From Acidimicrobiales bacterium (GTDB lineage Bacteria; Actinomycetota; Acidimicrobiia; Acidimicrobiales; Acidimicrobilacustridaceae): a stretch of 64,000 nucleotides of DNA. How positions within the stretch are numbered: the stretch's first letter is position 1; the number at the start of each line of letters is the position of its first letter. Below the pieces are notes generated by a model. The model did not search any database and had not been told where the DNA came from. It saw nothing but the letters and a program-made list of their open reading frames with translations. The stretch lies in contig JALOLF010000006.1 of NCBI GenBank assembly GCA_025456085.1, forward strand, positions 1 to 64,000, given 5' to 3'. Shown piece after piece: positions 25,713 through 34,490 of this stretch. A program made the position numbers and the translations under genes.

Positions 25713-27197
25713 TCACAGCTCGCCCGCGTCCAGCGCCGCCAGGACGTCGCCGGCACGTGCCCGGACGGCCTCGAGGTCGCGCAGCCGACGGAGGGACGCG
25801 AGCTGGTTGCCCATGCGGTGGTTCGACGCGAACCGGTCCCGGTGCCGGTCGAGGAAGTCCCAGTAGAGCGTCGTGAACGGGCAGGCGTCGGCGCCGACCC
25901 GGCGCCTGGGGTCGTAGCGGCATCCCCGGCAGTGGTCGCTCATGCGGTTGAGGTAGGCGCCCCCGGCGGCGTAGGGCTTGGTCGCCATCCGTCCACCGTC
26001 GGCGTGCAGGGCCATGCCCACCACGTTGGGCAGCATCACCCACTCGCCCCCGTCGACGTAGCTGGCCCACATCCACTCGTTCAGGGCCTGCGGCTCGACA
26101 CCGGCCAGCAGCGCCAGGTTGCCGATGACCATCAGCCGCTCGATGTGGTGGTTCCAGCCCCGCTCCCGCAGGCCGGCCACGGTGTGGGCCACGCAGGCCA
26201 TCTCGGTCGTGCCGTCGCGCAGCGCCGGCGGGAGCGGCCGGTGCGCGTCCAGGGCGTTCGCGGACCGGTAGTCGTCGACTCGGAGCCAGTAGCTGCCGTA
26301 GACGTACTCCCGCCAGCCCAGCACCTGGCGCAGGAAGCCCTCGGCCGACGCGACGGGCACCGTGCCGGCGTCCCACGCCGCCTGCACGGCCTCGCACACC
26401 TCCCGGGGGTGCAGCAGACCCAGGTTCAGCGCCGGGCTGAGCAGCGAATGGGCCAGGTGCCAGCTGTCGCGCAGCATGGCGTCCTCGTGGGGACCGAAGC
26501 GGGGCAGGACCTCGGCCACGGCATGGTCGAGTCGGGCCAGGGCCCCGGCCCGGTCGGTGGCCCACCAACCGACGGGGTCGGCACCCCAGGCGGTCGCGGG
26601 CAGGTCGGCCAGCACCGCGGCATCGAGGGCGTCGAGCGGGGTGCGCACCGGTGTCGGCCAGCTCCGTCCGTCACGGGGTGGTGGTTCTCGGTTCTCGGCG
26701 TCGAAGTTCCACCGCCCGCCCACCGGCTGGTCGCCCTCCATCAGATAGCCCAGTCGGGTGCGCTGCCAGCGGTAGAAGTCCTCCAGGCGCAGTCGGGTGC
26801 GCCCCGAGGCCCAGGCGGCGAACTCGTGGCGGTCGCACAGCAGCTGGTCGTTGGGCACGACCTCCACGCCCAGCCCGGCGAGCAGGCGGGCGCCGGGTTC
26901 GCTCAGCGGTTCCATGGCCCGCACCGACGACGGATCGCAGGCGGCCCGGTGCGCGGCCAGGCCGGCGGCCATCGTCGGTGCCCGGCGGTTGTCCACGTCG
27001 AATCCCTCGGCGCGCAGCTCGTCGCCGAAGCGCCGCATGGCGGTGAGCACGAGGTGCAGGCGCTGGCGGTGCCAGCGCTTCGAGGCCAGCTTGGCCTCGC
27101 TCTCGACCAGCAGCACCCGCGTGTCGGCGGGGGAGGCGTCGGTCAGGCTGGCGACGTCGCGGTGGAGCTGGTCACCGAGGATCCAGACGGTGCGCAC
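25713..27197 (-). CDS. Cryptochrome/photolyase-related protein with Fe-S cluster (FeS-BCP/PhrB type)
   Basis: 494 residues. The N-terminal Rossmann domain (VWILGDQLHRDVASL) belongs to the 'photolyase-related' DUF523-like branch. The helical FAD domain contains FLRQVLGWREYVYGSYWLR, NHHIERLMVIGNLALLAGV and LNEWMWASYVDGGEWVMLPNVVGMALHADGG. The 4Fe-4S ligands are in DHCRGCRYDPRRRVGADACPF. Members repair (6-4) photoproducts or act as blue-light sensors. The protein lies 12 bp after a Tat-exported repeat protein gene and is probably cotranscribed with it, without an obvious functional link. Confidence 0.9.
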   Translation of the reverse strand: MRTVWILGDQLHRDVASLTDASPADTRVLLVESEAKLASKRWHRQRLHLVLTAMRRFGDELRAEGFDVDNRRAPTMAAGLAAHRAACDPSSVRAMEPLSEPGARLLAGLGVEVVPNDQLLCDRHEFAAWASGRTRLRLEDFYRWQRTRLGYLMEGDQPVGGRWNFDAENREPPPRDGRSWPTPVRTPLDALDAAVLADLPATAWGADPVGWWATDRAGALARLDHAVAEVLPRFGPHEDAMLRDSWHLAHSLLSPALNLGLLHPREVCEAVQAAWDAGTVPVASAEGFLRQVLGWREYVYGSYWLRVDDYRSANALDAHRPLPPALRDGTTEMACVAHTVAGLRERGWNHHIERLMVIGNLALLAGVEPQALNEWMWASYVDGGEWVMLPNVVGMALHADGGRMATKPYAAGGAYLNRMSDHCRGCRYDPRRRVGADACPFTTLYWDFLDRHRDRFASNHRMGNQLASLRRLRDLEAVRARAGDVLAALDAGEL

Positions 27198-27209
27198 GAC
27201 GCGTCGTGC

Positions 27210-28508
27210 TCAGCGGTGGTAGCCGAGCACTTCCACCACGACGTTGGTGGCGACGTTGGCGAACAGGTTGCACAGCCCGTTGGTGTCGAGGGCCGTGAGC
27301 GTGGTGACGGCCACGGTCTGACCCGGTCCGGACCAGTTCAGGCTGGACGTGCCGGGCCAGACGATGCCGTTGCGGTAGACCGAGAGGAAGCCGCCGGTGG
27401 CACCCGTGGTGTTGGTGGCCACCAGGCTCACCAGCGCCGCGGTCGCGCCGGCGGGTACCCCCGAGCCGTTCGCCTTCAGGTCGCACGGGCGCGCCTGGCC
27501 GGCCACCAGCGGCGACTTGATGCCGACGGCGGGCGGGAACCCGGCTCGGGAGTCGTAGACCCGGACGGGGGTGTCGAGCGCGTGGAAGGCGCCGGCCGTC
27601 GACGGGCCCGAGAGCTTGCGCCAGGTCCCGGGGACGCCGCTGGCGACACACCACCACAGGTCGTTGTTGGCGTCGCGCACCACGGACCCCGCCAGGCGGA
27701 GAACGCCGGACGCCGGCGGCGCCACGGGACCGCCGCCGTCCATGGCGAGCACCAGGTGCGTCCCCGAGGAGGCGACCGTGGCCGTGACGGCCCGGCCCGA
27801 GAACGAGCCCGCCCAGACACCGGCGCCGTTGCTGGAGAAGCCGTTCACGCCGGTGCCGGAGGTGGAGTTCCCGTCGACGGCCACGCCGCTGGGGCTCGAG
27901 CCCGACACGCCCGTGCCGGAGGTGGACTCGCCCCGTACCCCGGTCCCGCTGCTGGCGGCGACGCCCTTCACCGCGGTGCCGAACGCGCCGCTGTTGCCGA
28001 GCACGCCGGTGCCGGAGACCGTGGTGCCGCGCACCGCAGCGTTGCTCTCCGATCCGGACGAGACCCCGATGCCGCTGGTGGCGGAGGCCAGCACGCCGAT
28101 CCCGTTGCTGGTGATGGCCTCGAGCCCGATCCCCGCGGTCGAGCCGGCCCGGACGGCGGTGCCGAAGTTCGGCGACGCCTGCGCGACGAGTGCCGGGTTG
28201 CCGTCGAAGGTACCCGCCGCGGCCGCAGCCGGGGTCGCCTGGCCCAGGGCCAGGGCCGCGCCACCGGCCACGGCGCCGGCCGCCGCCGTGGCGGCACGGG
28301 TGAGCAGTTGGCGTCGGTCGCTGACGGCCGTCGTCGCGGGTGCGGCGTCGGTCGGCCCGGTCGAGGCTGGCGGCGCCGCCGACCCCTCGAGCCGGGCCAG
28401 GCGCGCCTCGAGGCTCGCCATCACCTCGCGCTGCGTCGCCAGCGCGGCGCGCAGCGCCCGGAGCTCGGTGTCGGTGTCCGCAGCGTCGGCGCCGTCGGGG
28501 TCCGTCAC
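27210..28508 (-). CDS. Tat-exported protein with 10-residue Gly/Ser repeats and C-terminal VRxxDSRxG module
   Basis: 432 residues. There is a short coiled coil (~13-45), a twin-arginine signal (SDRRQLLTRAATAAAGAVAGGAALA, ~83-118), then about a dozen ~10-residue units such as SGTGVRGEST, SGTGVSGSSP and SGTGVNGFSS (~135-240). Next is a WWCVASGVPGTWRKL segment (tail-fibre-like). The last ~110 residues (VRVYDSRAG to VVVEVLGYH) resemble the repeated domain of the M23 protein encoded at 50976-53030. It is likely an extracellular beta-solenoid structural or adhesive protein. GTG at 28508 follows GGAGGAGG. The cytosolic coiled coil before the Tat motif is unusual. Confidence 0.72.
   Translation of the reverse strand: MTDPDGADAADTDTELRALRAALATQREVMASLEARLARLEGSAAPPASTGPTDAAPATTAVSDRRQLLTRAATAAAGAVAGGAALALGQATPAAAAAGTFDGNPALVAQASPNFGTAVRAGSTAGIGLEAITSNGIGVLASATSGIGVSSGSESNAAVRGTTVSGTGVLGNSGAFGTAVKGVAASSGTGVRGESTSGTGVSGSSPSGVAVDGNSTSGTGVNGFSSNGAGVWAGSFSGRAVTATVASSGTHLVLAMDGGGPVAPPASGVLRLAGSVVRDANNDLWWCVASGVPGTWRKLSGPSTAGAFHALDTPVRVYDSRAGFPPAVGIKSPLVAGQARPCDLKANGSGVPAGATAALVSLVATNTTGATGGFLSVYRNGIVWPGTSSLNWSGPGQTVAVTTLTALDTNGLCNLFANVATNVVVEVLGYHR
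27790..28150 (-). repeat. Ten-residue GxGVxGxS coding repeats
   Basis: Tandem 30-bp-period units on the minus strand with consensus SGTGVxGxSx, diverging toward both ends. The regular period suggests a beta-solenoid. Confidence 0.7.
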
Positions 28509-28553
28509 GGGTCCTCCTCCACCGGTGTTCGTGCGGGTCGTGCCCCGGCCCGT

Positions 28554-29543
28554 CTACTCGGCCAGCCCCACGGGGGAGCCGTCGACGATCTGGTCGAGGT
28601 ACTCCGACCAGCCGTAGCCGACGCGGCCGTCGGCCAGGGTCCACTGCGTGAGGCCCTCGGAGATGCGGGTCACGCGGCCCTCCCGGCGGTTGCGCAGGGG
28701 GATCAGGTTCAGCACCTCGCCGCGCACGGTCCACTCCTCGCCGTCGACGGCGCGCAGGCGAACGTCGAGGGAGCGGTGGTACCGGTCGTCGCCTTCCCAG
28801 CCGGTGGTGATGCGCACGTCGTCGCACAGGCGCAGCCGTTCGCCGTCCCACACGAACCCCGACCTCGTGCCCTCGCTGTCGGCCCGGGCGATGCGCGACC
28901 CCATGAAGCCGAACGAGTCGCCCATGTTGGCGGTGAGCCACCGGTAGTACCACGGGGCCTGCCAGGTGCGGGGGCCCCACGAGTGGTCGCGCAGCCCGTA
29001 GCCGGCGATCGGCCACGCCTGGTCCCCGACGGCGATCGAGCCGGTGGCCGCCACGAGCTGCTCGTAGTGGCCGCGTGCGAACTCCTCACCCGGCTTCTCG
29101 TGCGACTCCTCGGGCTCGCCGCCGAACATGTCGCTCACCCGGGTGTAGGTCAACGACGCCGAGCACGACTCGTAGGGGTTCTCGGTGAACGCCCTGCGGG
29201 GGTCGGCCATCTCGAGCGGGTCGTCGAGCAGCACCACCCGGCCCTCGTAGCGCACCGTGAGCTCCTCGAAGGGCTCGACGACGTCGAAGCGCAGGCCCGC
29301 GGCGTCGAAGGCGTCGTTGTGCGCGATCTCCGGGCGCTGGAACAGGAAGGCCACGCGCCCGTCGGGCAGGTACACGCACACCGTCATCTCGGCGTAGCCC
29401 TCGTTGGCCCGGTTGCCGACCCGGAAGAACGCCCCCAGCCCGACCGTCGGGTCGTAGACGTTGAAGTACATGCTCTCGTTGAAGGTCGACTCGGGGCCGA
29501 GGGGGTGGAGGTACTCGTCCTGGGGCTCGAGGCGTACGCGCAT
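28554..29543 (-). CDS. Lipocalin-like (CrtC/DUF7064-7065-type) protein
   Basis: 329 residues, mostly beta. Recognisable blocks are FNESMYFNVYDP, AEMTVCVYLPDGRVAFLFQRP, GYGLRDHSWGPRTWQAPWYYRWLTANMG and RSLDVRLRAVDGEEWTVRG. The YGxRDHSWGPR motif is shared by hydroxyneurosporene-synthase/tocopherol-cyclase-like double-calycin proteins that are frequent in steroid and terpenoid gene sets of actinobacteria. Enzymatic activity is unproven. A TAGCGT box lies 6 nt before the ATG. Confidence 0.75.
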   Translation of the reverse strand: MRVRLEPQDEYLHPLGPESTFNESMYFNVYDPTVGLGAFFRVGNRANEGYAEMTVCVYLPDGRVAFLFQRPEIAHNDAFDAAGLRFDVVEPFEELTVRYEGRVVLLDDPLEMADPRRAFTENPYESCSASLTYTRVSDMFGGEPEESHEKPGEEFARGHYEQLVAATGSIAVGDQAWPIAGYGLRDHSWGPRTWQAPWYYRWLTANMGDSFGFMGSRIARADSEGTRSGFVWDGERLRLCDDVRITTGWEGDDRYHRSLDVRLRAVDGEEWTVRGEVLNLIPLRNRREGRVTRISEGLTQWTLADGRVGYGWSEYLDQIVDGSPVGLAE

Positions 29544-29549
29544 CGCATC

Positions 29550-29555
29550 ACGCTA
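29550..29555 (-). promoter_or_regulatory. -10 box TAGCGT for the lipocalin-like gene
   Basis: TAGCGT (minus strand) ends 6 nt before the ATG at 29543; leaderless geometry. Confidence 0.5.
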
Positions 29556-29652
29556 GTGGGGTCCCGTGGGTCGGTGTCGGTCCGGTTGCTACGGTTGGCC
29601 GGCCACGGGGATCCGTGGGCTCGGCCACGGGCGAGCGAAGGGGAGGACGACG

Positions 29653-32403
29653 GTGCAGCGTGGGACGGGGAGCGCGCCGCGGCGCGCGGTGTTGGCGGCC
29701 GTCGCCGCCGTGGTGCTCGCAGTGCCGCTCACCCCGGTCGCGTCGCCGCAAGTCGGCGCGACCGGCACCTTCAGCGCCGGCGGCAGCGTCGAGCAGGTGC
29801 ACACCTCCGGCCACGCCCCGGGGGTCACCGTCGAGCTCGTCGACGCCGGCGACGTCGTGGTCGCCACCGGGGTGACCGACGCCCAGGGCGCCTTCCTCTT
29901 CCGGGAGGTGGCCCCGGGTGCCGGCTACGGCGTGCGCCGGGGCGCCGAGGAGGTCGACGGCCTGGACGTCCTCGCCCCGCGCGACCACCCCGACGCGTCC
30001 TTCTACGACGGTGTCGTGATCAGCGAGGGCTACGGCTACGTGCCGACCCGAGACGGCACCCTGCTCGCCGTGAACGTCACCTTCCCCACCAACGGGGCGC
30101 CACCACCGTGGCCCGTGGTGGTGGACTACTCGGGCTACGACCCGGCCCAGCCCGGCGGCGCCCCGGCCGAAGCGGCGCTGTTCCCGTTCCTGGGCTACGT
30201 CACGGTCGGGGTCAACATGCGGGGCACCGGCTGCTCCGGTGGCGCCTTCGACCTGTTCGAGACGCTCCAGAGCCTCGACGGGTACGACGTGATCGAAGCG
30301 CTCGCCGCCCAGGACTGGTCCAACGGCGACGTCGGCATGGTCGGCATCTCGTATCCGGGGATCAGTCAGCTCTTCGTCGCCGCCACCCGGCCGCCGCACC
30401 TGCGGGCCATCACCCCGCTGTCGACGCTGGCCGACCTGCCCCGGGGCATCGCCTACCCGGGTGGCATCCGCAACATCGGGTTCCCCCTCGAGTGGCTGGA
30501 GGCCCGGGACCAGGCGGCACGACCGGCGGCCGCGGGCTGGGCGCAGCAGCGCATCGCCGACGGGGACGTGGTGTGCGCCGACAACCAGGTCCTGCGGCTC
30601 CAGAGCCGCGACTTCACCGACGAGCTCCAACCGGACCGGCTCTACGATCCCGCCTTCGACTACCTCGTGCCCGACCTGTTCGTGGATCGCATCGCGGTGC
30701 CGACCTACCTCTCCGGCGCCTTCCAGGACGAGCAGACGGGAGGGTACTGGGCGACCATGGTGCCCCGGTTCGGCGACGGCCTGCCCCTGCGGGTGACCCT
30801 GACCAACGGCACCCACGTCGAAGGCCTCGGCCCCGACCAACTCCAGCACCTGGCGGAGTTCGTGGACTTCTACGTCGGTCGGCGGGTCCCGGTGCTGCCA
30901 CCCCTCGTGCGGGTGGGCGCGTCGCTGCTGTACCAGGACCTGTTCGGCACGGCCGGTGTCACGTTCCCGCCCGATCGCTTCGCCGGCTACGGGTCCTACG
31001 GCGAGGCGCTCGCCGCCTACGAGGCGGAGCCTCCGGTGCGGGTGCTGTGGGAGAACGGCGCCGGGCGCAACCCGGGTGAGCCGTTCGCCACGGTCGAGCA
31101 GCGCTACGGCGACTACCCGATCCCGGGGACGACGGCGCAGGCCTGGTACCTGCAGCCCGACGGGGAGCTGGCGGGGCAGCCGTCGACGGTGACCGACGAC
31201 GCCCACCGGGGGCGCACGACCTACCGCTACGAGCCCCAGGCCAAGGTGCCCCGCACCTTCGCGGGCAGCACCGAGGCCATCTGGAAGCCCCTGCCGGCGC
31301 TGGACTGGCGGGCGCTGGAGGAGGGGACGGCGGCGAGCTTCGTGACGCCGGCGTTCACGCAGGACACGGCGTACGCCGGTTCGGGCAGCGTCGACCTGTG
31401 GATCCGCCCCGGCGGTGTCGACGACATCGACCTGGAGGTGACCATCACCGAGGTGCGCCCCGACGGCCGGGAGACCTACATCCAGAGCGGCTGGTTGCGG
31501 GCCAGCCGCCGGGACCTCGATCCCGACCGCTCGACCGATCTGCGACCCGTGCACCCGGGCACGACGGCCCTGCCCCTCGCCGACGGCGTGCCCACCCTGG
31601 TGCGGGTCGAGCTCTTCCCCTTCGCCCACGTGTTCCGGCCCGGCTCCCGTCTGCGCCTCAACGTCGAGGTGCCCGGCGGCAACCGTCCGTTCTGGGTGGC
31701 CGAACCCCTCGTGTTCCCCGGCCCGGTCACCAACGAGGTCCTCCACACCGCGGCCTACCCGTCCCGGGTCGTGCTGCCGCTGCTGGACGCCGCCTCGACG
31801 CCCGACGTGCCGGACGCGTTGCCCGCCTGTCCCGGCCTGCGCGGCCAGGCCTGTCGCGACTACCGCCCGGCACGCATCCCGACCGCGGTCACGGCCACGA
31901 GCGTGGAGGGTGCCATCGAGGTCACCTGGCGGCCACCGCCGACCGACGAGCCGGTGCTCGAGTACCTCGTCGACGTGCTGGGCGGCGGTGCGGTCATCAC
32001 CGTGCCCGGGGACACGACGACCCTGCGGTACACGGCGGCATCCCCGGGCGCGCTCTACCACTTCCAGGTCTCGGCCCGCTTCGCCGACGGCAGGGCGCCG
32101 GCCTCCAACCCGTCGCTGGGTGTGTGGGGCCCCGACCCCGCCAGCGTCACGACGACCACCACGGTGCCGCCGGCCCCGGCTCCCGCCCCGCCGTCGAGCT
32201 CGGGTGCGGTCCCGGCGACGGCTGCTCCGGCGGCGGCCACGGCCACCGGCACGTTGCCGTCCACGGGGAGCGACCCTCGCGGCACGGCCGTGGTCGCGGT
32301 GCTGCTCGTCGGCCTCGGGGTCGCGGCGTCGATGCTGGCGCAGGTCACCCGGCGCGGTCGGCGAGCACCGCGGCGGCCCGCAGGTGGTCGGTCAGCGCCG
32401 TGA
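29653..32403 (+). CDS. Cell-wall-anchored CocE/NonD (X-Pro dipeptidyl-peptidase S15) family hydrolase
   Basis: 916 residues. Signal peptide (~8-36), a small carboxypeptidase-regulatory-like beta domain (~40-95: VTVELVDAGDVVVATGVTDAQGAFLF), then an S15 alpha/beta hydrolase with GMVGISYPGISQ (nucleophile Ser) and NGTHVEGL (His). A jelly-roll domain follows (~560-740), then an FN3 domain (~750-835: AVTATSVEGAIEVTWRPPP) and a Pro/Thr linker. The tail is LPSTG, a hydrophobic helix (VVAVLLVGLGVAASMLA) and a basic end. That order is a sortase sorting signal. GTG at 29653 follows GGGGAGGAC. The 3' end overlaps the convergent glycosylase gene by 59 bp. Confidence 0.88.
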   Translation: MQRGTGSAPRRAVLAAVAAVVLAVPLTPVASPQVGATGTFSAGGSVEQVHTSGHAPGVTVELVDAGDVVVATGVTDAQGAFLFREVAPGAGYGVRRGAEEVDGLDVLAPRDHPDASFYDGVVISEGYGYVPTRDGTLLAVNVTFPTNGAPPPWPVVVDYSGYDPAQPGGAPAEAALFPFLGYVTVGVNMRGTGCSGGAFDLFETLQSLDGYDVIEALAAQDWSNGDVGMVGISYPGISQLFVAATRPPHLRAITPLSTLADLPRGIAYPGGIRNIGFPLEWLEARDQAARPAAAGWAQQRIADGDVVCADNQVLRLQSRDFTDELQPDRLYDPAFDYLVPDLFVDRIAVPTYLSGAFQDEQTGGYWATMVPRFGDGLPLRVTLTNGTHVEGLGPDQLQHLAEFVDFYVGRRVPVLPPLVRVGASLLYQDLFGTAGVTFPPDRFAGYGSYGEALAAYEAEPPVRVLWENGAGRNPGEPFATVEQRYGDYPIPGTTAQAWYLQPDGELAGQPSTVTDDAHRGRTTYRYEPQAKVPRTFAGSTEAIWKPLPALDWRALEEGTAASFVTPAFTQDTAYAGSGSVDLWIRPGGVDDIDLEVTITEVRPDGRETYIQSGWLRASRRDLDPDRSTDLRPVHPGTTALPLADGVPTLVRVELFPFAHVFRPGSRLRLNVEVPGGNRPFWVAEPLVFPGPVTNEVLHTAAYPSRVVLPLLDAASTPDVPDALPACPGLRGQACRDYRPARIPTAVTATSVEGAIEVTWRPPPTDEPVLEYLVDVLGGGAVITVPGDTTTLRYTAASPGALYHFQVSARFADGRAPASNPSLGVWGPDPASVTTTTTVPPAPAPAPPSSSGAVPATAAPAAATATGTLPSTGSDPRGTAVVAVLLVGLGVAASMLAQVTRRGRRAPRRPAGGRSAP

Positions 32404-33121
32404 GCGAGGCGTGGGCGTTCAGCCCGCTCGTGGAGGGCATGACGTAGGCGGGTCGTCCGCCGACGGTGCGGGACTGCACGCCGGCCCGGGCCCGCCGGTC
32501 CACCGCCTCCCGCCAGCCGGCCAGGCCGACGAAGCACACCGCACGGGGTGCGAGCCAGCCGGCCAGCCACTCCAGCCGGGCCATGCCCGCGGCCAGCTCA
32601 CCGGGCTCGAGCTGGTCCGCCCGGTCGGTGGCACGCTTGGCCAGGTCCGTCAGGCCCACGCCGTGGTGCGCGAGGGCGTGGGAGGCGTCACGGTCGCGGC
32701 TCACCAGACCGGCGGCGAGGGCGGCGGGCCAGAACCGGTTCCCTGGCCGGGCGTAGCCCACGCCGGCCGCAGCGGCGTAGCGGCTCGGGTTCAGCCCGCA
32801 CACCAGCAACCGCATGTCGGGGCCGACCGTGTCGGGGAGGGTGTCGGCGCGGGTGGCCCGCACCAGCACCCGGCGCGCCTCGTCGTGACGCGACGGTGGC
32901 ACGACCTCGACGGTGAGGTCGCGGAAGCCGGCACCGACGACCAGGTGCTCGGCGTCGCGTGCCGTCGCCGTCGGGACGCGGCCCGGGATCGGTGCGGGCA
33001 GCTCGATCGCCGCCGCGACGTCCGGGGTCAGCTCGCGGTGCAGCCCGGCCAGCGCGAGCGGCAGGGCGTCACCGGCCAGGTGCCGGAAGCTGTGTGGTGC
33101 GGCGGGATCCACGGCGCTCAC
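32345..33121 (-). CDS. Mismatch-specific uracil/thymine-DNA glycosylase (MUG/TDG-like)
   Basis: 258 residues. The C-terminal ~165 residues carry the family-2 UDG core: RLLVCGLNPSRYAAAAGVGYARPGNRFWPALAA (GLNPS motif 1 and the NRFWPA turn), GVGLTDLAKRATDRADQL, and the YVMPSTSGLNAH motif 2 with the intercalating region. It removes uracil or thymine from G mismatches in the known family. The N-terminal ~95 residues are unrecognised and contain ELPAPIPGRVP. GTG at 33121 overlaps the upstream stop by 4 nt. Confidence 0.85.
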   Translation of the reverse strand: MSAVDPAAPHSFRHLAGDALPLALAGLHRELTPDVAAAIELPAPIPGRVPTATARDAEHLVVGAGFRDLTVEVVPPSRHDEARRVLVRATRADTLPDTVGPDMRLLVCGLNPSRYAAAAGVGYARPGNRFWPAALAAGLVSRDRDASHALAHHGVGLTDLAKRATDRADQLEPGELAAGMARLEWLAGWLAPRAVCFVGLAGWREAVDRRARAGVQSRTVGGRPAYVMPSTSGLNAHASLTALTDHLRAAAVLADRAG

Positions 33122-33429
33122 AGGAGGCGGAGCTGTTCGGTGCGGGCCACGCGCTCGCCGAGCGGTTCCCAGGCACGCCCGCCGCGTGGTCCGGTGACCG
33201 CGACCTCGATCTGCTCGACGGGGATGGCACGCGCCGCGCCCCGGGTGTCGCGCAGGCCGACGCTGCCGTCGCGTTCGCGGCGTTCGACGGTGGCCGACTT
33301 CCAGCGTTCGCCGTCCTGACGACGGAAGCGCACGGCCTCGCCGGGTGCCAGGCCCAGTTCGGCCAGACCGGTCTCGGGCCAGGGATCCCGGGGCGCCGCC
33401 GACTTGCGGGTCCGGCGGGGTGGGCTCAC
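33118..33429 (-). CDS. Small basic hypothetical protein (103 aa)
   Basis: 103 residues, basic, with an SH3-like or Tudor-like feel (GEAVRFRRQDGERWKSATVERRERDGSVGLRDTRG). The family is not recognised. GTGA overlaps join it to the LLM gene upstream and the glycosylase downstream, so all three are translated from one mRNA. A nucleic-acid-binding role next to a DNA glycosylase is conceivable but is inference only. Confidence 0.7.
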   Translation of the reverse strand: MSPPRRTRKSAAPRDPWPETGLAELGLAPGEAVRFRRQDGERWKSATVERRERDGSVGLRDTRGAARAIPVEQIEVAVTGPRGGRAWEPLGERVARTEQLRLL

Positions 33430-34430
33430 CGGCCGGCGGCGGCCCGGATCGTGTCCCGCACGACCGCGGCGCGGTCCGGACCCCACGGCAGGGGCATGAC
33501 GACGGGAACCTCCACGCCGGCGTCGACGTACGCCGCGACGGCGTCGCGGACGTGGTCGGCGTCGCCGACGATGTCGATGGCGTCCACCATGCGGTCCGAC
33601 ACGGCGGCGACCGCGCCCTCCCGGTCCCGGGCGGCGTGGCGTTCCCGGATGTCGGCCACCTCGTCGGCGAAGCCCGCCCGCTCGAAGGCTGCGGCGTAGG
33701 CATCCACGACGGCGTAGGAGAAGAGGTCCTTGCGGCCCGCGGACAGCGCCGCCTGCCGGTCGCCCACCCCGACGTGGACGTAGGCGTACACGGTGGCGTC
33801 CCCGCCGGCGCGGACCTGCTCCACCGCCCACGGCACGGCGGTGGCGGGGAGGTAGTTGAGCAGCACGCCGTCGGCCACCTCGCCGGCGAGGCGCAGCATG
33901 CCCGCGTTCAGCGCGCCGACCACGATGCGGGGCCGTCGCTCCCCGAGGCGCACACCCAGTCGGAACCGCCGCACGTCGTAGAAGTCGCCCTGGAACGTGA
34001 CGGCCTCGCCGGACAGGCAGGCCCGCAACACCTCGACGTACTCCCGCACCCGGGCCAGGGGACGCTCGCCGTAGGGCACGCCGTGCCACTGCTGGGTGAC
34101 CACCGGCGAGGAGATGCCCACCCCCAGGAGGATGTCCCGGTCGGGGTGCAGCGCCTGCAGGGTGGCACCGGCCATGGCCACCACCATGGGCGTGCGGATC
34201 TGCAGGGCCAGCACGCCGGTGCCCAGATCCAGCCCGGGAGCGGTGGCGCCCGCGGCGGCGAGCACGGTGAAGGCCTCGAGCCCGACGGTCTCGGCCGTCC
34301 AGAAGGAGCGGTAGCCGGCCTCCCTGGCCCAGCCCGCCACCTGCGCCACGCCAGCGGCGCCCAACGCCGGCAGCGAGGCATAGGTGACGCCGAGGGCGTC
34401 CAGGCCGGTGGTGGGGGCCGTGTCGCTCAT
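33426..34430 (-). CDS. LLM-class F420-dependent oxidoreductase
   Basis: 334 residues. Luciferase-like barrel with WAREAGYRSFWTAETVGLEAFTVLA, LDLGTGVLALQIRTPMVVAMAGATLQAL, DILLGVGISSP, FRLGVRLGERRPRIVVGALNAGMLRLAGEVADG and the IDIVGDADHVRDAVAAYVDAGVE end. It is the same subfamily as the gene at 24732. The substrate is unknown. It heads a three-gene cluster with 4-nt overlaps. A TAGGGT box ends 8 nt before the ATG. Confidence 0.88.
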   Translation of the reverse strand: MSDTAPTTGLDALGVTYASLPALGAAGVAQVAGWAREAGYRSFWTAETVGLEAFTVLAAAGATAPGLDLGTGVLALQIRTPMVVAMAGATLQALHPDRDILLGVGISSPVVTQQWHGVPYGERPLARVREYVEVLRACLSGEAVTFQGDFYDVRRFRLGVRLGERRPRIVVGALNAGMLRLAGEVADGVLLNYLPATAVPWAVEQVRAGGDATVYAYVHVGVGDRQAALSAGRKDLFSYAVVDAYAAAFERAGFADEVADIRERHAARDREGAVAAVSDRMVDAIDIVGDADHVRDAVAAYVDAGVEVPVVMPLPWGPDRAAVVRDTIRAAAGR

Positions 34431-34438
34431 GGGCCGCG

Positions 34439-34444
34439 ACCCTA
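34439..34444 (-). promoter_or_regulatory. -10 box TAGGGT for the LLM/glycosylase operon
   Basis: TAGGGT (minus strand) ends 8 nt before the ATG at 34430. Confidence 0.45.
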
Positions 34445-34490
34445 CCGGGCGGGTCCGGCTCCGGGCACGAGGTCGCTGCGGTACGGGGTG

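Noticed and set aside
25818-31079. 1753-residue plus-strand open frame
   Set aside because: It crosses several minus-strand genes and then runs in the wrong frame through the CocE-like gene; low-complexity Gly/Arg/Ala composition.
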